In this document: positions 24,594 through 32,731 of the stretch, piece after piece
Layout of the letters: the number at the start of each line of letters is the position of its first letter
Position numbering within the stretch: the first letter of the stretch is position 1
NCBI GenBank assembly: GCA_026394265.1
Contig: JAPKYO010000022.1
Span: forward strand, 1-36,202
Source: Candidatus Bathyarchaeota archaeon
Lineage (GTDB): Archaea > Thermoproteota > Bathyarchaeia > TCS64
Reading direction: 5' to 3'
Length of the DNA stretch: 36,202 nt
Notes under the pieces: model-generated
What the model saw: the letters and a program-made list of their open reading frames with translations, nothing else
What the model was told of the DNA's origin: nothing
The model's database searches: none
Translations under genes and position numbers: made by a program

Positions 24594-25954
24594 GTTGGGG
24601 TCTTCCGGGGGAAACCTACCCCCCGGAAACTAAAGCCGAGTTTTAGACACTCCGCCTGATCGAAGACGTTTCTGCCGTCGACGATGACGGGGGTCCTCAT
24701 CAGTTTCTTTACCTGTTCGGGTTTTAGCTGCAGGTACTCTCTGTGGCGGGTCGCCACGATTATGCAGTCCTTTCCCTTTATGGCCTCCCCGATATCGGAT
24801 GTGATCTTCATGCCTCCGTACTCCTTGACGTAGGGGTCGTGAGCGATGAGGCTCTTGCACTCCAACTTCAATGCGTTGTAGAGGGGTTCTGCGGGGGTGT
24901 TGCGGGTGTCGTCGCTGTTTTCGAGGAATGCGACGCCTAGGAGGGCAATCTTCGCGTTCTTGAGTTTGATGCTCTTATCCTCTAGTGCCTCTTCGGTGAG
25001 CTGCTTCATGTGGAGGGGCATCGAGTCGTTTAGGTGTCGACTGCCGGTGATGATGTCGGGGTTGAACTTGAAGGAGCCGTATGCGTCTAGGCCGTATTTG
25101 AGTAGCCAGCTGTCCTTGGGGAGGCAGTGGCCGCCGACGCCTGCGCCGGGGGTATGCATGTTCCTGTAGGGGTTTACGGAGGGGTTGCTGTCGTCGTTTG
25201 GTAGGCTGTTGACGAATCTGCGTACGTCGTGGACGTTGACGCCGAGGCTCTCGCAGATTAGGGCGACCTCATTTGCGAAGGCGATGTTGACGTCCCTGTA
25301 GGCGTTCTCGGTGACTTTTGCGACCTCGGCGGTGAGGGCGTCGGTGGGGTGGAGGTTTGCCTTGACGATGTGTCGGTAGAGTTCGATGCCGCGGCGCGTG
25401 GACTCATGGTCGACGCCTCCGACGATGCGGTCGTACATCGTGAGGTTGTGGAGGAGGCGCCCCACCATGACCCGCTCGTAGCTGAAGAGGAGGCCGAAGT
25501 CCTTGCCAGCCTTCAAGCCGCTGTGTTCCTCTAGGATGGGTTTGGCTAGGTGATGGGTCGTGCCTGGGGCAACCGTTGACTCAAGGCAGATGAGTGTACC
25601 CTTTCTCATGTTGTCGCCGATGTCGGCGAGGACCTGTCTCAGAGACTCGTACTGGGGGACGTGGTTCTCGTCGACTGGGGTTTGGACGGCAATTATTATG
25701 GCGTCGGCGTCGCGGTAAGCGGCTACGTCGTCGGTGACGTGGAATGTGCCCTTGTCGTGTATGCGCTTTATGAGTTCGGGTAGGCCCGGCTCCTCGGCCG
25801 CGATTACTGATCGGCCCTGGTTGAGGGCGTCGATCTTCCAAGAGGATCGGGGTGATCGGCGCTGTATGCCTGTGACCTTGAATCCTGGTACGTCCGCGAA
25901 GAGGGCGGCTACGGGGGTTCCCACGTAGCCCATGCCGACGACTACGACGTTCAT
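24590..25954 (-). CDS. UDP-GlcNAc/UDP-ManNAc 6-dehydrogenase (WbpA/WecC family)
   Basis: 454 residues of the UDP-glucose/GDP-mannose dehydrogenase family, which oxidises C6 of a nucleotide sugar twice with NAD to give the uronic acid. NAD-binding VVVGMGYVGTPVAALFAD lies at the N-terminus. LESTVAPGTT and the helix around K213 (AEVAKVTENAYRDVNIAFANE) are family core. The catalytic C277 is in GVGGHCLPKD. With the 3-dehydrogenase, aminotransferase and acetyltransferase genes nearby, the hexosamine substrate UDP-GlcNAc is the best fit, but UDP-ManNAc or UDP-Glc cannot be excluded by motif. Confidence 0.92.
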   Translation of the reverse strand: MNVVVVGMGYVGTPVAALFADVPGFKVTGIQRRSPRSSWKIDALNQGRSVIAAEEPGLPELIKRIHDKGTFHVTDDVAAYRDADAIIIAVQTPVDENHVPQYESLRQVLADIGDNMRKGTLICLESTVAPGTTHHLAKPILEEHSGLKAGKDFGLLFSYERVMVGRLLHNLTMYDRIVGGVDHESTRRGIELYRHIVKANLHPTDALTAEVAKVTENAYRDVNIAFANEVALICESLGVNVHDVRRFVNSLPNDDSNPSVNPYRNMHTPGAGVGGHCLPKDSWLLKYGLDAYGSFKFNPDIITGSRHLNDSMPLHMKQLTEEALEDKSIKLKNAKIALLGVAFLENSDDTRNTPAEPLYNALKLECKSLIAHDPYVKEYGGMKITSDIGEAIKGKDCIIVATRHREYLQLKPEQVKKLMRTPVIVDGRNVFDQAECLKLGFSFRGVGFPRKTPT

Positions 25955-25991
25955 CGTTGATCCCTGTGATGCTTCTTGTATTTGGATCGTC

Positions 25992-26000
25992 GGTTATATC
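25992..26000. promoter_or_regulatory. Shared TATA-like element between divergent genes
   Basis: GGTTATATC reads as a TATA box on both strands (GATATAACC on minus). It is 29 bases from the nucleoside hydrolase ATG, which would give a leaderless or near-leaderless mRNA, and 42 bases from the dehydrogenase ATG on the other strand. Confidence 0.4.
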
Positions 26001-26024
26001 TACCTTGTTTTATCATTCTTAGCC

Positions 26025-26978
26025 ATGAAGCGTGTTTTCATAGATACGGATGGCGAGTTCGACGATTTCATGGCGCTTGTTCTTGCATTGAAATCGAGTG
26101 ATCTGAGCGTGGAGGGGATAAGCACCCTTAGCGGGATAAGGAACCTTAGGGACTCGACCGATGACGTGTTGAACGCGGTTGAGCTTCTGGGGAGGTGGGA
26201 TATACCGGTGGCTGAGGGGCTCGAAGTCTCAATGTCTCAAGACTTGGCTGAGGAGAGGAAGAGCATCCTCCGGATCTGGAAGAGCGGCGGCAGAGCGTCC
26301 ACCAAGGCGATACGTCGACCTGGGCTAACGCCTGTGAAGGAGGATGGGGTGAGCCTGATGATCAGGAAGATCATGGAGGAGCCGGGCGAGGTGACTCTGA
26401 TCACCCTCGGGGCTTTGACAAACGTGGCCTCGGCGCTGCTCAGGGAGCCTAAGTTCGCCAATAAGGTTAAGGAGGTGTACTCGATGGGTGGGGCGGTCCT
26501 TGTGCCGGGGAATACGACGCCTGTAGCCGAGTTCAACATCTGGGGGGACCCCCTCGCGGCGAAGATATTCTTCAACTCCGGCATGCACATCACGATGATT
26601 GGGCTGGAAACGTACTATCAGCCAGTGCTGTCTGGGGAGGAGTGGGCAAGAGTCAGGGAGGCCAACGAGGCGACGTCGTACTGCTTCCAGAACTTCGGCC
26701 CATGGTTCAAGTACCTGATTGGTCTGCACCCGGAGTGGAAGGGTGGACTGCAGGTTGGCGACGCCTTAACAGTCGGTGCGGCTATAGACCCGACGCTGAT
26801 GAAGTCTAGAAGGTGCTTCGTGGACGTGGAGACTCGCGGCGAGTTGACGGTGGGGCAGACGGTTGCATACGGACTCTCAGGAAGACATCCCACGCCGAAG
26901 GAGCCGAACACTGATCTGACTGTCGACTGCGACTGGAAGAGGTTCAACAGACTCTTCGTAGAGCGCACATCATCCTGA
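26025..26978 (+). CDS. Inosine/uridine-preferring nucleoside hydrolase family protein
   Basis: 317 residues from ATG 26025, chosen over a longer frame because the family N-terminus begins exactly here and a TATA element sits 29 bases upstream. The calcium-binding aspartates are present in FIDTDGEFDDFMAL (D7, D9, D13, D14), although the usual PG of DTDPGxDD is GE. ITLGALTNVASAL, VYSMGGAV and PVAEFNIWGDPLAAKIFF are intact core motifs, with the last supplying the ribose-binding Asn/Asp. It should cleave nucleosides to base and ribose. A following MFS transporter could supply nucleosides, but that is only proximity. Confidence 0.9.
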   Translation: MKRVFIDTDGEFDDFMALVLALKSSDLSVEGISTLSGIRNLRDSTDDVLNAVELLGRWDIPVAEGLEVSMSQDLAEERKSILRIWKSGGRASTKAIRRPGLTPVKEDGVSLMIRKIMEEPGEVTLITLGALTNVASALLREPKFANKVKEVYSMGGAVLVPGNTTPVAEFNIWGDPLAAKIFFNSGMHITMIGLETYYQPVLSGEEWARVREANEATSYCFQNFGPWFKYLIGLHPEWKGGLQVGDALTVGAAIDPTLMKSRRCFVDVETRGELTVGQTVAYGLSGRHPTPKEPNTDLTVDCDWKRFNRLFVERTSS

Positions 26979-27121
26979 GACATCCTACTTTGAGATTCTT
27001 TGAGCTGTGCCGCCCATATTGGTCAGAGGCGTCTTTGATTCGGGGTGAACATTATATTCCATGTGTGTCGCTGTTGCATGTATTGCTCTTCAGGGGCAGA
27101 AATCGTCGAGGATGATGTGAA

Positions 27122-28360
27122 GTGGATGAGGGTCTGATTTCGAGGGGCGTCCAGTTCCTGACGAAGCAGGAGAAGGCGTTCACAGTCAACATGGTGCGGA
27201 GGTCGGTTGAGAACTTCGCCAACGCGCTTGTCCAGCAGTACCAGTCAATATACCTCATAGCGCTCGGGGCGAACTCAGTTCAGGTTGGCCTCGTGAATAG
27301 CCTAGCGGGAGTCGGGGCGACCCTCACAGCACTGCCATCCGGGTGGGCCATCGACAGGTACGGGTTGAAGAAGACGTTCTACTTCGGGACAATCTTCATG
27401 GCGGTCGGTGCGCTCCTCTACGGCCTCGCCATAGACTGGCTGTACACCATCCCCGCGATGTTCATCTTCACGTTGGCGGCGAGGGTGAACCAGACTTCGT
27501 GCCCGGTCGTGTGTGGGAGCTCGCTGGTGAATGAGGATCGTGCGGTGGGGATGCAGCTCTGCGATAGTCTCGCGGCTATTTCTGGGATAATTGCGCCAAT
27601 TGTCGGGGCGATTGTAATCGCGGCTTCGGGGGGAATGACTGCCGAGGGTATCAGACCCATCTTTTTCATACAGTTCGGGGTCATTGTGGTCGAATTCATA
27701 ATTGTAGCTTGGAAGTTCACAAATCCGAGCAAGAGAATGACCCCCAAGAAAGGCTTGGGGATGATGGAGGGCGTCAAGGAGGTTTTGAGCAAGGGGGTAG
27801 CGGTTAAGCGGTTCCTGCTGTACCAGAGTATCCTCACCATCCCGTTCTACCTGAACGCCATCTATATTCCGCTCTACGCGGCGCAGGTGAAGAAGGCTGA
27901 CGCCTTCACGCTCGGGGGGATGGCAACGGCGGCGCTTCTTGTGCCCCTTATTCTCTCGATACCCAGCGGTAAGCTGGCGGACCGCTTCGGGCGGAAGAAG
28001 GTAGTCTACCTATGCCTGCCCCTCTACTGCCTATCGCTCGTGCTTCTGGCCCTAGCTCCTGAGGGTGCTTCGTGGGTATTGATCGCCTCGGGTGTCTTCC
28101 AAGGATTCTACATGCTGGGTATGGTGACGGGTAACGCGATGAGGGCGGAGATTGTGCCCATCAGTCTCCTTGGGAGCTGGGGCGGCTTACTGGGACTCTT
28201 CGGCGGGATCGTTGGGATTATCGTACCGATCTCGGCGGGCTTCATCTGGAACGTACTAAGCCCGCTCTCGGTTCTGCTGTTGTTGGTTGTGTCGACGATT
28301 ATCGGGGGGGCGGTCCTCACTACGATGCCTGAGACGTTGAGGATGAAGAGGGAGATCTAG
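27122..28360 (+). CDS. MFS transporter
   Basis: 412 residues with 12 helices. Both loop 2-3 type signatures are recognisable: GWAIDRYGLKKTFYFG and, more strongly, GKLADRFGRKKVVYLC in the second half. GTG 27122 is the start giving a normal 20-residue cytoplasmic N-terminus. Substrate not predictable. It is followed after 45 bases by the presenilin-like gene on the same strand. Confidence 0.9.
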   Translation: MDEGLISRGVQFLTKQEKAFTVNMVRRSVENFANALVQQYQSIYLIALGANSVQVGLVNSLAGVGATLTALPSGWAIDRYGLKKTFYFGTIFMAVGALLYGLAIDWLYTIPAMFIFTLAARVNQTSCPVVCGSSLVNEDRAVGMQLCDSLAAISGIIAPIVGAIVIAASGGMTAEGIRPIFFIQFGVIVVEFIIVAWKFTNPSKRMTPKKGLGMMEGVKEVLSKGVAVKRFLLYQSILTIPFYLNAIYIPLYAAQVKKADAFTLGGMATAALLVPLILSIPSGKLADRFGRKKVVYLCLPLYCLSLVLLALAPEGASWVLIASGVFQGFYMLGMVTGNAMRAEIVPISLLGSWGGLLGLFGGIVGIIVPISAGFIWNVLSPLSVLLLLVVSTIIGGAVLTTMPETLRMKREI

Positions 28361-28405
28361 GACAGTTCCCTCAAGTTCAATAAGTGGGGGACCGGTCTTG
28401 GTGTC

Positions 28406-29320
28406 GTGACTGAGACGGGTTCGACCCCACACATAGAAATTGCGCCCTTCCTCGCAATGGGGGCTCTGTTTTTAGTCATCGATTTATTTGCATTGCTTCT
28501 TGTGGGGCCGTTCAGCGACGTGGGTCTCTTCGCCTTCGAGAACTCGGGTGATCCGGTCGATGTTGTGTACTTCGCTGCGATGATGATAGTTACGACTGGG
28601 ATCATCCTTCTATTGAGGAGGTTCAGGCGCGGCATTTTTGTCAAGTGGGTGTTGAGGGGAACGATCGGGGTTTCGTTGTTCTCCACGTTTTACTCGCTTT
28701 CATGGCTAGCGTGGGGGGATCCATTCGCGCTTGTGTTCTCAGTCGCGCTCTCGTTGTTGTGCGTCTGGGTATTGGTCAAGTGGCCGAGGTGGTATGTCAT
28801 CGACGCGGCCGCGATTCTGTTGGGATCGGTCACGACGGCAGTTCTGGGGATCTCCCTCACGGCTCCCCTAGTTGCTGTGCTATTACTGGTGTTAGCTGTT
28901 TACGACGCGATCTCCGTTTACAAGACAAAGCATATGCTCTCGTTGGCGGATGCGATCCTCAACTCAGGTCTGCCCCTGGTTTTGATTATACCAAAGCGGG
29001 GCGGTTACAGGGATGGGGAGCGGGTTGAGATCCTTAAGGAGAACCCCTCGGGGACGGAGCGTCCAGCGTTCTATATGGGGCTCGGCGATCTCGTACTGCC
29101 GAGTTGTTTGGTGGTCTCCGTATACTCGATGATGGGGTCTATGGGAATCTCCGTTATCTTCGCGATTGTGTTGGGGACGCTTATCGGCTTTGCAGTCCTC
29201 TCGGTATTTGTGGCGAGGGGAAAGCCTCAGGCGGGGCTCCCCTTTTTGTGTAGTGGAGCCGTCTTGGGGTATGCTCTTTCGAGTTTTCTCCTCTATGGGA
29301 GATTGATTGGCCTCGGATAG
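28406..29320 (+). CDS. Presenilin-like intramembrane aspartyl protease (A22 family, PSH)
   Basis: 304 residues with about nine helices. The two catalytic aspartates sit in their diagnostic motifs: D167 in VYDAISVYKTKHM (YD) and D228 in MGLGDLVLP (GxGD). The substrate-recognition loop GLPFL (277-281) corresponds to the PAL motif of presenilins, with Pro279 kept. The segment between the two aspartates carries the usual hydrophilic loop (about 196-220). It would cut transmembrane segments of membrane proteins or leftover signal peptides. The start is a GTG at 28406. Archaeal homologues such as MCMJR1 are the structural models for human presenilin. Confidence 0.9.
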   Translation: MTETGSTPHIEIAPFLAMGALFLVIDLFALLLVGPFSDVGLFAFENSGDPVDVVYFAAMMIVTTGIILLLRRFRRGIFVKWVLRGTIGVSLFSTFYSLSWLAWGDPFALVFSVALSLLCVWVLVKWPRWYVIDAAAILLGSVTTAVLGISLTAPLVAVLLLVLAVYDAISVYKTKHMLSLADAILNSGLPLVLIIPKRGGYRDGERVEILKENPSGTERPAFYMGLGDLVLPSCLVVSVYSMMGSMGISVIFAIVLGTLIGFAVLSVFVARGKPQAGLPFLCSGAVLGYALSSFLLYGRLIGLG

Positions 29321-29338
29321 ACAAGTAGAATTAGTTGT

Positions 29339-30283
29339 TTAGGTGAGTTTTACCAGCTTCCCACTCTTCGCTGATTGCAGGGCTGCTTCGCAGATGCGTA
29401 GGGCGCGTAGACCATCCTCGCCTGTGACTTTGGGCTGCGTGTCATCGCGAACTGCGTCTGTCAAGGACTTGAGTTCGAGCATAAGCGGTTCCTTGTAGGG
29501 AAGGTAGGGCTGTACAAGTTGGTTGTTATTTTCGATTGTGATTTGCTGTGTTATGTATTCGACGTTGAGTATTCCTTCGGTTCCAGTAATCATTAAGGTG
29601 CGTATCTTTCGGGGTGTGAGCCAGTTTGTTGAAACTAAAGCGTTTTTATTGTTCCCGAAACTGATGTTGATCTGGGCGTAGTCCTCGTATTTGTGCTGTA
29701 TACTACCCGCGACGGCGAAAACGGATTGTGCCTCGTCTTCGAATAGTTGGTCGACGATATCAATATCGTGTATGGCTAGATCTTTTATTACGCCGACGTC
29801 GCCAATTCGCTCAGGACTCCGACTGACTCGTTGTGTGTGTGCAAGTATTACTTCTCCGATTTGTCCCTCGGAGACGCGTTTGATAGCTTCCTGAACGGCG
29901 GGGTTGAACCGTTCCACGAAGCCGATGGCTAGTTTTTGGTTGTTTCTTTTGGCTGTGCTGATTAGATGTTGGGCTTCGGCTACTGTGTTTGTCATTGGTT
30001 TTTCTACGAGGACATGTTTTCCAGCTTCTATGGCAGCTACGGCAATCTCGGCATGGGTTATTGTTGGTGTGCATATGGAGATTAGGTCGATGTTGGGATC
30101 GTCTATGACGGTTGTTGGGTCAGTGTAGTAGGATACATGGTATAGATCTCCAATTTGTTTGGCGGTCTGGGGATTAAGATCGGACACTGCTAGGAGCTCA
30201 ACACCGGGTAATTCGCGGTAGACGCGGGCGTGATTACGGCCCCAAGAGCCACAGCCGATTATGGCGACCTTGATGGTCCTCAT
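29339..30283 (-). CDS. Gfo/Idh/MocA oxidoreductase, WbpB/WlbA-like nucleotide-sugar 3-dehydrogenase
   Basis: 314 residues. The N-terminal Rossmann fold starts IKVAIIGCGSWGRNHARVY. The family EKP motif is at 94-96 (VLVEKPM). The catalytic-region helix is KDLAIHDIDIVDQLF with the conserved His/Asp. It matches the subgroup that oxidises C3 of UDP-GlcNAcA or UDP-GlcNAc, the step before DegT transamination. The gene is somewhat AT-rich and Gln/Asn-rich compared with its neighbours, suggesting a different history. Inositol or glucose dehydrogenation is the alternative, but no catabolic context is present. Confidence 0.88.
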   Translation of the reverse strand: MRTIKVAIIGCGSWGRNHARVYRELPGVELLAVSDLNPQTAKQIGDLYHVSYYTDPTTVIDDPNIDLISICTPTITHAEIAVAAIEAGKHVLVEKPMTNTVAEAQHLISTAKRNNQKLAIGFVERFNPAVQEAIKRVSEGQIGEVILAHTQRVSRSPERIGDVGVIKDLAIHDIDIVDQLFEDEAQSVFAVAGSIQHKYEDYAQINISFGNNKNALVSTNWLTPRKIRTLMITGTEGILNVEYITQQITIENNNQLVQPYLPYKEPLMLELKSLTDAVRDDTQPKVTGEDGLRALRICEAALQSAKSGKLVKLT

Positions 30284-30500
30284 ATGTTAGAAGTTGATTT
30301 AGGTGGGGAATGGATAAGGTTTCTGAGCCCAACTTTGATATGAATATCCATCTGAGGTTAGTTTATGGGCATATTTTTGCTTTGAAAAAGGTTTACGATC
30401 GGTTCCCCCGAAATCCTACGACTTTAATCGTGAGCTGAATGGGAATGGCTGAAAGTAGTAAAATTGGACTTCAAATACCAACCCAACATCTAAACTATCA
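30284..30500. other. Intergenic stretch upstream of the TnpB remnant
   Basis: Holds the oxidoreductase promoter region on the minus strand, the RE-like hairpin described separately, and otherwise no frame I can support. Together with the TnpB remnant it forms the roughly 300-base gap between two minus-strand genes and looks like the scar of an insertion element. Confidence 0.4.
30408..30445 (+). repeat. Hairpin resembling an IS200/IS605 right end
   Basis: The stretch with ATCCTACGACTTTAATCGT contains ACGA-CTTTAA-TCGT. It resembles the subterminal hairpin at the right ends of archaeal IS200/IS605-type elements (ATCCTACG...CGTGG). It lies 60-90 bases before the TnpB remnant, so it may belong to a neighbouring decayed copy. 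Judged from memory of such ends, with no alignment. Confidence 0.3.
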
Positions 30501-30587
30501 ATGAACCTCTCCTACAAGTACCGCCTACAACCCACCCCAGTGCAAGCGCGTTACCTGAGAAGAGTACCGCCTGACCTTAGGTTCTAG
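30501..30587 (+). pseudogene. tnpB: TnpB (IS200/IS605 OrfB) N-terminal remnant
   Basis: A 28-codon frame begins MNLSYKYRLQPTPVQARYL, the characteristic N-terminus of IS605-family TnpB, then loses homology (RRVPPDLRF) and stops. The rest of the roughly 400-residue protein, including its RuvC residues, is absent, so this is a dead element end. It sits between the oxidoreductase start and the nicotinamidase end. The nicotinamidase stop overlaps the last four bases, so a deletion or rearrangement joined the two. Confidence 0.7.
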
Positions 30588-31198
30588 GATATTTCGAGAC
30601 TATTTAGAAGTTCATCCGTTTTGCGGAGCTTTACACCGAGTTTCTGCCACGCGGACATGCATTCCTTTGCCCTCGATGCGTCGATCCCCGTTACTGCATC
30701 GGCGACGACGGCCACTTTGAGACCTAGCGTAGCTGCCAGGTAATTGACGGCGAGGTTGACGCAGATGTCGGTCACCAAGCCATAGACGACAATGAGATCA
30801 GGGTCGATAAATTTGATGAATGGTTTAACATTGGGGTTAGTTCTGACGTCATTGTGTTGCTTTTCGAATAGTAGTTGGGCGCCACTGTCTATTGCCTCTG
30901 TCATTTGTTTAGTTGCGAGTCTTCGTGAGGGGATGAATAGCTGTGACGGGAGGGTGGTCTCGGAGACCTTTTTCTGGCCGGGTGTGCCGTAAACGCAGTG
31001 TTCGGGCCAGTCGTTGAACTCGCGATCTTTGGGGGTATGGGCGTCGACTGATCCTGCCATTACTCGGTCTGGGAGTTTGTTGTAAGTTAGTTTTCGGAGG
31101 TTGGCTAGGGTGTCGGATGCGCCGGGTACATAGAGTTTGCCGTTTGGAGTGAGGAAGTCGTGTTGCGTGTCGACGTCCCAAAATAGGGTTATGCCCAT
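30584..31198 (-). CDS. pncA: Nicotinamidase (isochorismatase fold)
   Basis: 204 residues. Hydrolyses nicotinamide to nicotinate for NAD salvage. The catalytic triad is expected as D10 (FWDVDTQHDF), K113 (LLFEKQHND) and C146 (LVTDICVNLA). The metal ligands are D52 and H54 in DAHTPKD and H67 in WPEHCVYGTPGQ. It is located 11 bases after the nicotinate phosphoribosyltransferase gene in the same operon, and the two catalyse consecutive steps, which fixes the assignment over other isochorismatase-fold hydrolases. Confidence 0.92.
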   Translation of the reverse strand: MGITLFWDVDTQHDFLTPNGKLYVPGASDTLANLRKLTYNKLPDRVMAGSVDAHTPKDREFNDWPEHCVYGTPGQKKVSETTLPSQLFIPSRRLATKQMTEAIDSGAQLLFEKQHNDVRTNPNVKPFIKFIDPDLIVVYGLVTDICVNLAVNYLAATLGLKVAVVADAVTGIDASRAKECMSAWQKLGVKLRKTDELLNSLEIS

Positions 31199-31209
31199 GT
31201 TTGACGTTA

Positions 31210-32562
31210 CTACTTATCTGCATATAGGCTTGTCAGTCGTGTAGTGAGGGTTTGGAGTCGCTCGCTTATCCTGAGCGGGTAGGGTTCGGGTCGTCTAATC
31301 TTCTTGCACTCTTCTGGGAGTTTAGAGACGCTTTCGATGGAGTAGTCGCGTATCTCTTCAAGGGGGAGTCGTCCATGTGTCCTGTGACCGTTGGTCGCGA
31401 CCTTCTTGAGGAGAGGTTCTCCGACTGGCGCTTCTTCGTCTAGCTGGAGGACGTCGTTTAGGTATTTTCCGTTTTTCTCGATTCTGCAGAGCTGCTTCCT
31501 GCCGGGATAGGTCTTCTTACGGTCTGAAAGCTTGATTCTGGGGCCGTAGTTGTCTTCGACGAGTTTGTATACTCCTGGGAGGGCGGAGACAGGTTTGGCG
31601 GTTATCATCTCGGTTCCGACGCCGTAGCTGTCTACTGGTGCCCCTTTCCTGGTGAATGTGTCGATTTTGTACTCGTTCAGGTCGCTGCTTACAACTATCT
31701 TGACGTATTGTAGGTTCTCGGCGTCGAGGATTCGGCGTATTCTTTTTGAGAGGCCCCGCATGTTACCGGAATCGACTCTGACGGCCTTGAGGTGGTGTCC
31801 CTGTGCCTCCATCTCCTTGGCGACGGTTGCGGCCTTCTTGGTGCCCATGAGTGTGTCGTAGGTATCTATGAGGAAGACCGAGTCGTTGGGGAAGGTGTGT
31901 GCGTAGGCCCTGTATGCGTCGGTTTCGTCGGGGAATCCCATTATGAAGCTGTGTGCCATGGTGCCGCTTGGGGGGAGGTTGTAGTCTTTGGCGGCTTCTA
32001 CATTGCTTGTGGCGGAGACCCCCGCGATGTATTCGGCTCGTGCGCCTTTTACGCCTGCGTCGAACCCCTGTGCCCTGCGTAGTCCGAAGTCGATGACCTT
32101 TGATCGGCCGGCGGCGTTGACTACTCTGCTTGCCTTGGAGGCGATTAGTGTCTGGAAGTTCACTATGTTGAGGAGGGCGGTTTCAAGGAGTTGTGCCTGT
32201 GGTCTCTTTGCGGTTACTCGTAGCATGGGTGAGTTGATTGTTATTGGTGTTCCTTCTTGGAGGGTGGTGATCTCTCCTTCGAAGCGGAAGTGGCGGAGAT
32301 AGTCGAGATATTCATCGCTGAATGTGTTTAGGCTTTGGAGGTAGGCGACATCGTCGTCAGTGAATCGAATAGTGCAGGCGTAGTCGATTGCCTCGTCGAG
32401 TCCAACGGCGACGAAGTAACCCCAATCCTTTGGGAGGGACCGTATGAACATCTCAAAGGATGCAACCTCGTCCGCTTTGCTGTTATCGAGGTAGGATGCA
32501 TTCATCGTGAGTTGGTATAGGTCGGTGAGTAATGCGCTATTTTGTTCGGCTGTGGGTTTCAT
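31210..32562 (-). CDS. pncB: Nicotinate phosphoribosyltransferase
   Basis: 450 residues. Converts nicotinate, PRPP and ATP to nicotinate mononucleotide. The N-terminal LLTDLYQLTMNASY is the family signature. PSGTMAHSFIMGFPDE carries the conserved His that is phosphorylated during the reaction. LDAENLQYVKIVVSSDLNEY and DSYGVGTEMI form the phosphate-binding part. It is the first gene of the pncB-pncA operon. A TATA-like GGTATATCG (32599-32607, minus) lies about 40 bases before the ATG. Confidence 0.95.
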   Translation of the reverse strand: MKPTAEQNSALLTDLYQLTMNASYLDNSKADEVASFEMFIRSLPKDWGYFVAVGLDEAIDYACTIRFTDDDVAYLQSLNTFSDEYLDYLRHFRFEGEITTLQEGTPITINSPMLRVTAKRPQAQLLETALLNIVNFQTLIASKASRVVNAAGRSKVIDFGLRRAQGFDAGVKGARAEYIAGVSATSNVEAAKDYNLPPSGTMAHSFIMGFPDETDAYRAYAHTFPNDSVFLIDTYDTLMGTKKAATVAKEMEAQGHHLKAVRVDSGNMRGLSKRIRRILDAENLQYVKIVVSSDLNEYKIDTFTRKGAPVDSYGVGTEMITAKPVSALPGVYKLVEDNYGPRIKLSDRKKTYPGRKQLCRIEKNGKYLNDVLQLDEEAPVGEPLLKKVATNGHRTHGRLPLEEIRDYSIESVSKLPEECKKIRRPEPYPLRISERLQTLTTRLTSLYADK

Positions 32563-32598
32563 CTTCGTCCGCCTTCTGGGTGTTTGGGTGTTGGGGTT

Positions 32599-32607
32599 CG
32601 ATATACC
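32599..32607 (-). promoter_or_regulatory. TATA box of the pncBA operon
   Basis: Reads GGTATATCG on the minus strand, about 41 bases before the pncB start, preceded by a purine-rich GAAACC as possible BRE. Confidence 0.4.
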
Positions 32608-32731
32608 GGTTTCGAGGCGCTTTCTGAGGTTTGTTGGGTTACATGAATTCGGAAAAAACTTTTTTCAGGATTTTCTCCAGTGGAGTAAGATGAAATACTA
32701 AATGAAAAATGAAACTAAATTATGCATTTAG

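Noticed and set aside
25932..26024. N-terminal extension of the nucleoside hydrolase with a hydrophobic stretch
   Set aside because: It would run through the divergent promoter and the TATA element. The family N-terminus begins at 26025.
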